Of a stretch of 64,000 bases of DNA, positions 43,901 to 56,100 are shown piece after piece (position 1 is the first letter of the stretch; every line of letters starts with the position of its first letter). The DNA comes from Heliocidaris tuberculata (lineage: Eukaryota > Echinodermata > Echinoidea > Camarodonta > Echinometridae), in contig CM046842.1 in the NCBI GenBank assembly GCA_025618425.1, positions 29,689,581 through 29,753,580 of the forward strand, read 5' to 3'. A program made the translations under genes and the position numbers. The notes under the pieces were generated by a model. The model worked only from the letters and a program-made list of their open reading frames with translations, was not told the origin of the DNA and searched no databases.

Positions 43901-46900
43901 TATCCCCTCGGTCTTGATAGTTGTAATTTATTTTTATTTAGTTGTTATTTACTCGTTTTCTCTATTGCAGTTAGCCCGTGCAACACAACCGGATACCCGC
44001 TAGGCCTTCAAAGCGGTCTAAGTAGTATACAATCTTCCGAATGCTCTTCAAGACAAGTGTGTTCGAAGTACAGGCTCATCTCAATGGCAAGTCTGCTTGG
44101 ATGCCAGAACTGTCTAACCGTGATCAGTGGCTGAAGTTTATCTTCAGCGTCACCTACGTCTTTACAGCTATAACCACTCAGGGCTACAGTGATGATTCGA
44201 AATGGGTGACGTCATATTCTGTTTCATGGAGTGTGGATGGGAATCAATGGAAGTATTATCCATACTCGGGTCTAGAAGAGGTAGTTACAAAAATGAAACG
44301 CTATTTTGATATATGCAAGCAGCGTTTCCTTATGCGCCTCAAAAAATAAAAATAAAGCAAAACAATAAAACAAAACCGCCAAGTACGGCAAAATGAAACA
44401 CACACACATTTCCCATTCATTTACAAGTAAAATATTCTTTTATTTTAGACTTGTCCTTCGAGGTCTACATCATCCCATACTATAGGCTAATATTAGTCTC
44501 GCGATCATTTTAACAGGTTTTAAGGTTCACGAGACTAAAGGTCCAAGAGACGAAAGGTCCAAGAGATTAAAGGTCCATCAGACAAAAGGTTCATCAGACC
44601 AAAGGTCCACCAGACTACAGGACCACCAGACTAAAGGTCCACCAGACTAAAGGTCCACCAGACTAAAGGTCCACCAGACTAAAAGTCCACCAGACTAAAG
44701 GTCCAGCAGACTAAAGGTCCAGCAGACTAAAGGTCCAGCAGACTAAAGGTCCACCAGACTAAAAGTCCACCAGACTAAAGGTCCACCAGACTAAAAGTCT
44801 ACCAGACTAAAGGTCCACCAGACTTAAGGCCACCGCACACTACACGACCTGAGGTCGTACGACCTTCTGAACTACGGTATGACGTCACCAAACACCCAAG
44901 TTTCAGGTCGTAGGACCAGGTCGCACGATCAGGTCCCAGGTTTTGGCATGTTGAATTTTTGCGAGGTCGTGGACTAGGTCGTATGACCTCTAGGTCGTAC
45001 GACCTCAGGTCGTGTAGTGTGCGGTGGCCTTAAAGGTCCACTAGACTTAAAGTCTACCAGACTAAAAGTCCACCAGACTAAAGGTCCACCAGACTAAAAG
45101 TCTACCAGACTGAAAGTCCACCAGACTAAAGGTCCACTAGACTTAAAGTCTACCAGACTAAAAGTCCACCAGACTAAAGGTCCACCAGACTAAAAGTCTA
45201 CCAGACTGAAAGTCCACCAGACTAAAGGTCCACTAGACTTAAAGTCTACCAGACTAAAAGTCCACCAGACTAAAGGTCCACCAGACTACAGACTGAAAGG
45301 TCTGACAGACTAAAGGTCCTCCAGGCTAAAAGTCCACCAGGCTAAAGTCCACCAGACTTAAGGCCACCGCACACTACACGACCTGAGGTCGTACGACCTC
45401 CGAACTACGGTATGACGTCACCAAACACCCAAGTTTCAGGTCGTAGGACCAGGTCGCACGATCAGGTCCCAGGTTTTGGCATGTTGAATTTTTGCGAGGT
45501 CGTGGACTAGGTCGTATGACCTCTAGGTCGTACGACCTCAGGTCGTGTAGTGTGCGGTGGCCTTAAAGGTCCACTAGACTTAAAGTCTACCAGACTAAAA
45601 GTCCACCAGACTAAAGGTCCACCAGACTAAAAGTCTACCAGACTGAAAGTCCACCAGACTAAAGGTCCACTAGACTTAAGGCCACCGCACACTACACGAC
45701 CTGAGGTCGTACGACCTTCCGAACTACGGTATGACGTCACCAAACACCCAAGTTTCAGGTCGTAGGACCAGGTCGCACGATCAGGTCCCAGGTTTTGGCA
45801 TGTTGAATTTTTGCGAGGTCGTGGACTAGGTCGTATGACCTCTAGGTCGTACGACCTCAGGTCGTGTAGTGTGCGGTGGCCATTAAAGTCTACCAGACTA
45901 AAAGTCCACCAGACTGAAAGTCCACCAGACTAAAGGTCCACTAGACTAAAGGTCCACCAGACTACAGACTGAAAGGTCTGACAGACTAAAGGTCCTCCAG
46001 GCTAAAAGTCCACCAGGCTAAAGTCCACCAGACTTAAGGCCACCGCACACTACACGACCTGAGGTCGTACGACCTCCGAACTACGGTATGACGTCACCAA
46101 ACACCCAAGTTTCAGGTCGTAGGACCAGGTCGCACGATCAGGTCCCAGGTTTTGGCATGTTGAATTTTTGCGAGGTCGTGGACTAGGTCGTATGACCTCT
46201 AGGTCGTACGACCTCAGGTCGTGTAGTGTGCGGTGGCCTTTAGTGTGAGCCGGGTTTTAGACTCTGGTAGTAATACCTCACGTCATTATTTTGAAAGAAA
46301 AAAGTAGTAATATAGCTACACTCAAGGCCACCGCACACTACACGACCTGAGGTCGTACGACCTAGAGGTCATACGACCTAGTCCACGACCTCGCAAAAAT
46401 TCAACATGCCAAAACCTGGGACCTGATCGTGCGACCTGGTCCTACGACCTGAAACTTGGGTGTTTGGTGACGTCATACCGTAGTTCGGAAGGTCGTACGA
46501 CCTCAGGTCGTGTAGTGTGCGATGGCCTTTAAGGTCCACCAGACTAAAGGTCCACCAGACTAAAAGTCCACCAGGCTATAAAGGTCCACACGACTAAAGG
46601 CCACCGCACACTACACGACCTGAGGTCGTACGACCTTCCGAACTACGGTATGACGTCACCAAACACCCAAGTTTTAGGTCGTAGGACCAGGTCGCACGAT
46701 CAGGTCCCAGGTTTTGGCATGTTGAATTTTTGCGAGGTCGTGGACTAGGTCGTATGACCTCTAGGTCGTACGACCTCAGGTCGTGTAGTGTGCGGTGGCC
46801 TTAAAGGTCCACCAGACTACAGGACCACCAGACTAAAGGTCCACCAGACTAAAGGCCCACCAGACTAAAGGTCCACCAGGCTAAAAGTCCACCAGGCTAA

Positions 46901-47135
46901 AGTTCCACCACACTGAAAGTCAACAAGACTAAAGGTCCACCAGGCTAAAGGTCTGCAAGACTAAAGGTCCACCAGACGAAAAGTCCACCAGACTAAAGGT
47001 CCACCAGGTCCAAGAGAATAAAAGTCCGAAGTAGTTACAATGAAAATTGGTAAATACAGAAGGATTTAGAGTGATTGTTCTCTTGTTGCTATTTGTTTGC
47101 CTGTCTGCTCTCTCTCTCTCTCTAGGTCTCTCTAA

Positions 47136-47169
<34 letters not shown>

Positions 47170-50100
47170 ATCTCTCTTTTTAGTCTCTCTCTCTTTCTCT
47201 CTGTCTCTCCTCAGAATATTTTCCATAATCCCCCCCCCCAGACTAAAGGTCCACCAGACTAAAAGTCTTATGGGGGGGGTCCAAGTCTCCACCCCATCTC
47301 CCCCTCTTTCTCTTCCTTACAGTTTTTCTTCTTCTTCTTCTTCTTCTTCTTCTTCTTCTTCTTCTTCTTCTTCTTCTTCTTCATCGTGTTCATTTTTGTC
47401 CCCTCTCGTTCATCTTCCTCTTCCAGATCACTATTCTCTCCTTCTCTCTAAAATAGGCCTACTATTTTGCGGTAACGAAAAATGTGCACTTTTCTTTTCT
47501 GAGGTATCCCCCTTAGGGTCTACTCATCTTTTTTTTCCCCCCAGGAAATTATGACCGGAATAGCTACGTCACCCATATCTTCGTGAAACCGATGGTGGGA
47601 CGTTCATTTAAGATCCATCCCAAGACGTTTGAAGGAGGCATCGCCCTCAGGTTTGAGCTATACGGGTATGGGCCAATCACTGATGCCATTGGTATGTAGC
47701 CTTACCACTCTACCTCAAGATAACGCGAGTTCTCAAGGAGGGACAGATCTAGGATTTAATGGTGGAGGGGGGTCCAATTCGCTAAAATGTCTGACAAGCA
47801 CGTAAAAAAAATTATCGGGCAAAGAATGTGGGGTTCAGTTAGCAAAAAAGCGGGGTCCAATTCACAAACCTTTGACAAGCAAAAAAAAGGGGGGGGGGGG
47901 TCCGGGCGGCGTGTAGTTCAGTATTTACTGTGCCATTGATGAATTGAACAATTAGCTCAATTGGCGGCAATGGAATTACACCTCGGGCGCATCGGGCTTA
48001 ATTCATAAAGCCCATTCTACATGCAGAGTTATATTTCGACTGCGATTTACCAGCGCCTTTAAAGCCTGTGAAGGAAACTTAGCCCATGCGCCAGTAATTT
48101 AAAGCTGCTTTGGTTGCACGACAATTTTGCATTCACTTTTTGTACGATATCACTTTCACATGGCTTGTGGAATGTCCTGCCAGTTGATGAAAAGGACATT
48201 CAGGCATTAATGCACAGAACAGGTCCAGGGGCAATATCCGTAGCCACAGACGTAACCTCTTATCATATATAAAGCAGAGTGCGATGGCCTAGCTCAAGCT
48301 TTCGGATTTTTCAGAACATCGACTTTCGACAGAAAACTGGTGTATCAATCAACACAAAAATGAGAGCATATAGAACATTAACTTTGTGTGGTAACTCTGG
48401 GCACAGCTGACATAATCTGTAGGGGCCTATTATTCATTGCTTATTGTGGCATTGGAATGACGCCTCACGGGCATCGGACTTTATGGTATGTAGTAGGGCC
48501 ATGGTATGAATGAATACAGGCAGTATTATGAATGATATAACAGGAAATGTTAGAGGGTGACCATGTAATCTCGTATTATTTCAGCGTCAATCAACCTCAG
48601 TGGCACTGGCGTAGCCAGGGGGGGCACAAGGGGGCCATGGCCCCCCCTGTTGATCGGAGAGCAAAAAAAAAAAAAAAAAAAAAAAAACAACTAATTTCCT
48701 TTTCACATGCTGGTCTTACTAGGACTTACCCTACCCCTACCTTACAATCGAAATAAGGAAAAATAAAATGGAAATATTACCAAAAAAGTAAACAAAATAA
48801 ACACTGCTTTCATTTCCAGCAAAAACTGTTCCTTTCCAAATCATAACCCCGAAACTTTGTTAACAACATTGACTAAGTAGATTGGTAACAGAACATTTAT
48901 ATTTCTTTTAGTTTGTCGAGAGTTGAAAGAAATTGTACTCAGAATGATGAAGAGGCGTATCAGTTATTCTTGCCGAATATAAACCTCTCTTTGTGAATGG
49001 GTATATGTCCGATGGAGGCAATAACCATTTTCTTCGTTTTGTAAATCTTGAGTTTGTTTAAGAGTTATCATTGTGGTAGCCAACATTGCTTTTATACGAA
49101 AACAATGTCACCGTTATATCATTTTTATGGTCTTCATCCGAGGAGAAGCAAAACACTGTTTTTCAAGGTAGAGTTCGATTTTATAGAGGAATATTCAAAA
49201 AAGATACAATTTCATTCTTTGTTCAAGTCGTATTTTATATACTAGTAAGTCATCGGACGAGATGCTTTCTGCTTTGATGTTTACAGTTTTGAGTCAAATC
49301 TATTATCACTAAATTGAATGACAAAAACGGCCTTCACATGTGGCAAATCATGTGCGCTTGACTTGGTTGTATGAAGACTTTGTTTAGCCCGTTCTCTATG
49401 TGTAATTACATTATTTCCATATGTTTTTATTACAAATTGTGATCTCTATACTCTTTACACGATGTAATTCTAATATTTTTCCGTGCTAAATACTCACATT
49501 GATGTTCATTTTGGTTACAAAAATTAATCAAACTATATAATTCCTCAGTACTTAAATGAAGGAGTACGTAGCTGGATTCGTGTAGTATATACGAATTAGC
49601 ATGATTAGGCAACTAATGAACAACCTCTAACCGAGAAAATGAGATAAAGAGCTAAACAAGGCAGCTAAATAAATTGCTAAAGTCTTTTACATACACCTAA
49701 TAAAGATGTTGCATGTGTTTTCAAATGAGACTACCGCTTGAGATGAGATATAAATTCCACTCCATGAGAAAGGGCGTCCTCTTAGTCATATGTTAGTCAA
49801 TAGTCAGTGTGTCTGTGTGTGGGTTTTTGGTTGTTAGTCTGTATATTTTCCTATCCGAAAACACGGGTTTCAACGTTTCGTATGTACACTGGTACAGCTA
49901 TTTATACACACCAACTACATGTAATTTTGCGTATTGCTTGGAATTCTGGAGCCCCAAGGAGTGGTAATCCTTCCACTACAATTCATTCCAGCGGAGTAGA
50001 GAAAAAAAAAATCCTATTTCATCTGTCACTTCTCAAGTAGGTTACACCAGAATAGAATTTTAGGGTGCAGAAAATGCCATTTTCATGACCTGGTTTTAAA

Positions 50101-53100
50101 AAATTTTCCTACCGTGGGAGGGGGATACCCCCTCCCACACCCTCCCCCGCTCGGTCGCTTCGCTCCCTCGCCTTGGCCCCCCCCCCCCCCTCTTGAAAAA
50201 TCCTGGCTACGCCAGTGCTCAGTGGTGAACTTGGTTGCACACCCCAGCCCGAGGCCTAGGCGTAGAAAATGGTCGGATTCCAGACGCAAGCATCACTGCT
50301 TCATCAGTCACCCAAGAGGGGTATGAAGCACACAATGGCAGACTGAACGGGGACATAAATCTGTCTCAACTGCCGCAAAATGCCGGTGCGTGGTCGCCGC
50401 GATCTATCGACAAGGATAAGTGGCTGAAGGTAAAACTATCTCATTTTCGATCTCTCGAAAATCCGGCTCCGGGCATGCATGCGTCAAACCCTTTGACGTG
50501 GGCATGACGCCCTTGCGTTGCGCTGCAATGAGCTACGACGTAGCATTCATTTAAAGCCCTGCTCACACTAGGCCTCATGTCATTTGCGTCATTACATGCG
50601 CTAATCGAGCCTGTACAATTCGAGCGATCGCCAATAGGGTAAAAATGCCCGGATGTACCGTTTTTGGCGAATTCTCATTCAACTTCCGGGACCTGTGTAC
50701 TTCCGGTGTATACGGATGCTAAGTTACAGTAACCGCGGTACACACTTCAGGAATTTTTCTTCAAACTTATCTAATAAAAGTTAAGGTAATCGTAGAATTG
50801 TCATGGCGAGCGTTTCTCAAGACTTCAAGAATATGACCGTTCTGCAGCTGAAAGCTTTTCTGACAGAAAGAGGCATTCCATGCAACGGAAAACGCAAACT
50901 CGAATTGGAATTGCTAATACGGAGAGCCGCTGAATGTTACAGCGTTATTGAGCCTTGCGACCGGGAGGCGTCCGGCAGAAAGCGACGACGGGTGCCCGCT
51001 GCGGACGGCTCTGTTCGAGACTTAAATGACAAAGCCGTATCTTGGAAAGCTGATTTGAGATGTTATGCACGGCCGCCGGGTCATTCACCGACCGGTCAGA
51101 TTCCGGAAGTAACTAGGTCACAAAAGCTGTCCCACATTGCATAGCAAACGCACCCCGATACCTGCATCCGGGCATTTTTACCCTTTTGGCGATCGCTCGA
51201 ATTTACCCATACGTCAGATTAGCACAAATGACGTAATCAAAATGACGTAATTAAAATGACGCCTCGTGTGAGCTGGGTTTCATATGAGTCGTCATTTCGA
51301 TTGCAGGGCCGGATCCAGGGGGGCCGAATTGACCGCCCCCCCCCCCCTTTTGAAGTCAGAGGGGGCCGAATTGCCCCCCCCCCTTTTTGAAGGCTGTCCA
51401 GGGGGGGGGGGGGGGTGGGGACGAATCCCGAATTCTGGACAACTGGACAGGTTTTATTCAAAAACATATGTGCAGTCATTATCTAGTTTGCATGTATGAT
51501 TAAATATTTTTCTGTAGAGAAAGTGGAAAATTATGATTTTTTTTTCAGTATAGGGCAAATGGAAGAGGAGCTCGGAAGATGCGTCACGGAGTTGGCAATT
51601 TGTGTTTGACAGGATTTGAAAATTCATAAATTTCTTGAGCTGGTTCCTGAATTTTCTATCATTCTTTTTCAAACCAACTTGATATCAAGGTGTAGAATCA
51701 CTGTACTTCTGTAACAAAAATTAATTAGCAATATGAAAAAGCCAAAAACTGAAGATAAAAATAATGATTTTTTGATGACATTACATTCGTTATACGTTGT
51801 CGGATTATAGTAACTTTTCATGGGAAGTAAGCAGTTGATCCATAATCAGTCAGTAAACAAACACTATACCCATTGCGTCGGGGTTAACCCTTTCAAGACA
51901 ACTGACCACATTTTGTGGTTTGGCTCAATAACTTTTGATTCAGAGCTCTAAAAAATATACCAGATGCATGAATAGAAAGAGCAAAAATTCCTGCACACAC
52001 TATGTAAACTTTTGTTGCATGACCATATTGCGTTTGATGCCAGGAATTTAAAAAGCGGGAATAAGACTTAAATTCCTTAAATTGGCAACAACTTGAGATG
52101 TCAAAATCATTGTTTTTTTCATCAAAATTTGCAATTTTTCAACTTTTTGACAAAATCTGTAACCATGTATATTTTTTCAAAGACATTATACCTTATTAGA
52201 ACCATGTAGCACTGAAATAAAAATATTATTGTTGCCAATTTGAAGAACATAATGTGATCCATTTATCCCTTAAATAATTCCTGTCCTGAAAGGGTTAAAG
52301 GGATTTGGTAACTTTGTGGAGGCTTGATTTAATAAATTGTTGAATTTTGATATCTGTCTTGTATAATGATAATAGCCAGGCATAGAAAGGTTTTCAAATA
52401 TATAATGCTATTATTAAGATATGTATGACTGAATACTAACATTGACGAAAGCGTATTGCCATACGCTTTAGTCTAACACTGAGTCTATGGGGGAAAATGA
52501 GTCTGGCATTTCCGGTCACTTGCATATGTTTACTTTTGTGAAGCACATGATGATTTTGAAGTGCTTTTTTTTTTTTTAACCTGGGCTTCATTTTTACACC
52601 ATATTACATACACTGATAGCATGTAAGGCCAGGCAGCTCAGATTTTATCAAGCCTCTAGAAAGTTACCAAATCACTTTAATTCTTAGCACGCTTTTACAA
52701 ATACATACTAGTAGTCTGGGAGCCTGTCCCGAAATAGTCAACCCATTTTACATATGAGATTTGACCCCTTAAAGGGTGACTAAATTAAAAAATTGATTGC
52801 CCATTTTTCGTAGGAAGGAGTCATCAGGAGCCAAAAAATATCTATCACACACTTTTTTATGCATTCAGTCGTATTTTATAATCATTTGAAAAGTACATTT
52901 TTGCTGATTTACACAGTCATAAGCCCCGCCCCTAAAAAAAACCCATCGAGCGACATCATGATCACGTGATCTGTGACGTACGAGAAGTAAGGGAAAATAT
53001 TCCACCAACCTATATACCGTGCGCGCCCGCAGGCCCCGGCAGGCCCAGCCCGGTGCCGAGCATGACATTCACCGCATCGACCATTTGCGTCGCATATTTT

Positions 53101-56100
53101 CGTGTGTTTAATTCCTCACAATAACTTTGATTTTGGGACACAATTTCATCAGTAATGCCAAATCGGTGTATAGTTGCGGGCTGTATAGCAAGACCCCTAA
53201 AGATGATGTAAGCCTACGTACATCATTTTCCTAAAGATGAAAATCTACGGAAATTGTGGGTCGCAACGGTATTCTCACGCGGGCAGAGTGGCAAGGGCCA
53301 AGCGAGTGAAGTACAATTTGCAGTGATCACTTTTCTTCTCCAGCAGCTGCAGCAGCTTCACCCGCGGCCCCTTCCCCCGCGACCTCTTCACCATGCCCTG
53401 GCGCGTCTTCTGCGAGAGGTTCAAACATAATGGTCGAATTCCCCTTGCCACTGCACTTGAGCTTCTTCTCTTTCGGTATCGATAAATCATCTGATAAATC
53501 AGAGTTCGTATCTGGCTCAAAAAAGTCCTCCAAATCGGACTCGCGATCACTATCCATCTCTCTAAGTTACTCGAAGAACTTCAGCCAAAAATCTAAGTCA
53601 ACACTACCGTAGTACACGTAAAGCGAAGTAAAAAAAGGCGAGAGTGAAAACAAACCAAACAAAAGCGTTCACCAGTCGCTTAGTACGAGGGGGAACATAG
53701 TTGCCGTACTAAAGATGTGTATAGTACATTGCACAGACGCATAAAACGGCTGTGTACGCGTTTAAGACCAATGCAAAACTATCGTTCGGCAAGCTCAGAT
53801 GGATGAGAACATTGTTCAAAGAAAAGTTAAAAAATCAAAACAAGAGCTGTATATTTGGGCAAAAGGGTTCACTGATCTTAAAGAAAATATATTGATAATG
53901 ATTATTCACTCCTTAGACTGTACTGATTAATTTCCCTTTTTCATAAATTGTCTGTTGAACAGAGGGGTCAAATACCGCATTGTGTGTACAATGATACATT
54001 GCCGCAGCCTGTAGATCTTGTGCCTCTTACTCTTCATACGTCACTTGGGGGTGTGACGTCAATTAGCCAATCAGCTCACGAGTTTTAAGGAACGGTCCCC
54101 AAACCTCTACTTTTCCCCCTTTTTCGCCAAAACGAGACATAATTTTGACAATCAATTGCCAGATTCGTGATTTGAATGCAAAAATACATGGAAATAGCAC
54201 CTTTTTTCTCTCTAATTTAGTCACCCTTTAAAGTTCCTTAGACTATCCATGTCATTCACAAAAAGCTTATCAGCTCGAACGAAGCCGCCGGGTTAGCCCC
54301 CAGAGCCACCAAAGGGGCCCCAAAGTCGGGTGAATTTCAACCTATCTAACATATGCGTCAAACTTTGTCAGAATAAAGGTGTATATACATTACCAAAACA
54401 CCAAAACTGACAAAATTATCCGTCGGGATGGGTTGTCAGACCGCCCCTAAAAATTGGGGCAAATTTTTCCCCTTAAGGCCCATGGACCAAATTTTGTCAG
54501 AAGGAAGAGTTATGGGTGTACATTACAAAAAGATAAAAAATTACAAATATTTCCATCGGGAAGGGGGTGTAACACGCCCCTGAAAAAAAAAAACCAAAGT
54601 GCCCCTAAACCCAGCTTCGCTGCCCAAAACGCTCTGGATGTAGAGAAAAACTATTATTAGGCTTTACAACCTTAATAACTCCAAAGTGTCTCATTCAATT
54701 CATGTCAAATTTACCTAGTGTAATCATGGCAGTCTTGAGTATTGTATCTTTCTTGGGGTGAAATTTGGTGTCAAATAATCATTTCAAAAATTAAAAAAAT
54801 TGTATTGCTTTTTTCAAAAGTAGTCAAATGATACTGTCAGGATTGCACCCCAAGAAAGTTATAATAATCAAAATTGTACTATGTAAATTTTAGCTGAATT
54901 GAATGAGACAGTTTGGAGTTATCAAGGTTGTAATGCCAAGAAATGTTTTTTCTCTATATCCAGAGCATTTTGGGCAGCGAAGCTGGGTTTAGGGGCACTT
55001 TGGTGGGTTTTTTTCAGGGGCGTGTTACACCCCCTTCCCGATGGAAATTTTTGTAAGTTTTTATATTTTGTAATGTACACCCATAACTCTTCCTTCTGAC
55101 AAAATTTGGTCCATGGGCCTTAAGGGGGAAAATTTGCCCCAATTTTTAGGGGCGGTCTGACAACCCATCCCGACGAAAAATTTTGTCAGTTTTGATGTTT
55201 TGGTAATATATAGCCATACACCTTCCTTCTGACAAAGTTTGGCGCATAGGCCTATGTTAGATGGGTTGAAATCGACCCGACTTTGGGGCCCCTTTCGGGG
55301 GCTCTGGGGGCCAAACCCGGCGGCTTCGTTCGAGCTCATAATATGTAAAATGGGTTGACTATTTCGGGACAGGGTCCTGGCCTAACAGGCCCGGCAACGT
55401 TTCCTTTCGGTGTCTCTCACTTTTGTCATGTGACTGAGCAGGTGGATCTTGGGTCGGTGCGTTTAGTCACTGGCGTCATCACTCAGGGAAGACCAGGGAA
55501 TCGCACAGTCTTGGGCAAACTATATCCTGGGGCATTTGTCACCTCTTTCCGTATTTCCTTGTCATCGGACAACTTAAACTGGACTTTCGCTCTGGAGCAA
55601 GAATGTGACTCACGAAAGGTACTAGTATTCGTTTCTACCTAGTCCACTGTCTGGGCTGCTCTCTATCATAGCTCTCTATCCCTAGCCGTGTATCGTACGT
55701 ACGTGCGGGCCGCTCACACATATCAGCTACAGTTGTCCTCAGAATTATTCATACCCCTTGGAAAATTGGAGATTTTTGCATTTTTCACAAAAATGAAAGG
55801 AGAACTGGATTTACTTGCACATCGCTTGAATACATTTAGTTAGCATCTACAAATGAATGATGTTTCTGGTTTCACCTCATTTGCATAACAATATAAAAAG
55901 TGAGTTACCCAAATTTGGTGATGTTCAGAATTATTCATACCCTTGGTCTGTTAGTGATTCATTGACCTTGCCGATCATTATGAATCAAATCCTTTGTGAT
56001 TAAGGCTTGTAACACTTCAGTACACTGTCCCAATGATTCTGGAGGTCTCTACTGAAATACCTGGTACCCAATGGCTTAATTTCCTTGAGGATGTTGTCCA

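Larger units (their letters stand above)
44518..47015. repeat. 16-bp minisatellite AGGTCCACCAGACTAA carrying MITEs
   Basis: The unit AGGTCCACCAGACTAA is repeated with point variants (AAGTCTACCAGACTAA, AGGTCCAGCAGACTAA) and interrupted by six copies of a 202-bp MITE. A last stub is at 47240-47270. A decayed related stretch (TTAGTCTCGTGGGCAG) lies at 16360-16440. Confidence 0.9.
52773..54227. mobile_element. TTAA element with gene remnants, nested in the foldback
   Basis: 1455 bp between TTAA 52769-52772 and 54228-54231, with inverted ends AGGGTGACTAAATTA. It is longer than the other TTAA elements here and contains a THAP-like fragment (+) and an acidic ORF (-). Confidence 0.7.
52723..55373. 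mobile_element. Large foldback element interrupted by a TTAA element
   Basis: Outer ends CCTGTCCCGAAATAGTCAAC and its complement ending 55373. Without the insert (52773-54227), about 1.2 kb remain as one long imperfect palindrome, arms about 570 bp, centre near 54800. The arms contain AGCTCGAACGAAGCCGCCGG and CAGCTTCGCTGCCCAAAA, each found inverted in the other arm. ORFs in the arms mirror each other and are not credible genes. Confidence 0.75.

Noticed and set aside
44518..47015. CRISPR-like regular repeat array
   Set aside because: Units are only 16 bp and head-to-tail without unique spacers, and the long interruptions are one MITE family. Eukaryotic minisatellite.
54454..55339. Two similar ORFs, one on each strand
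   Set aside because: They are the same sequence in opposite arms of the foldback element.
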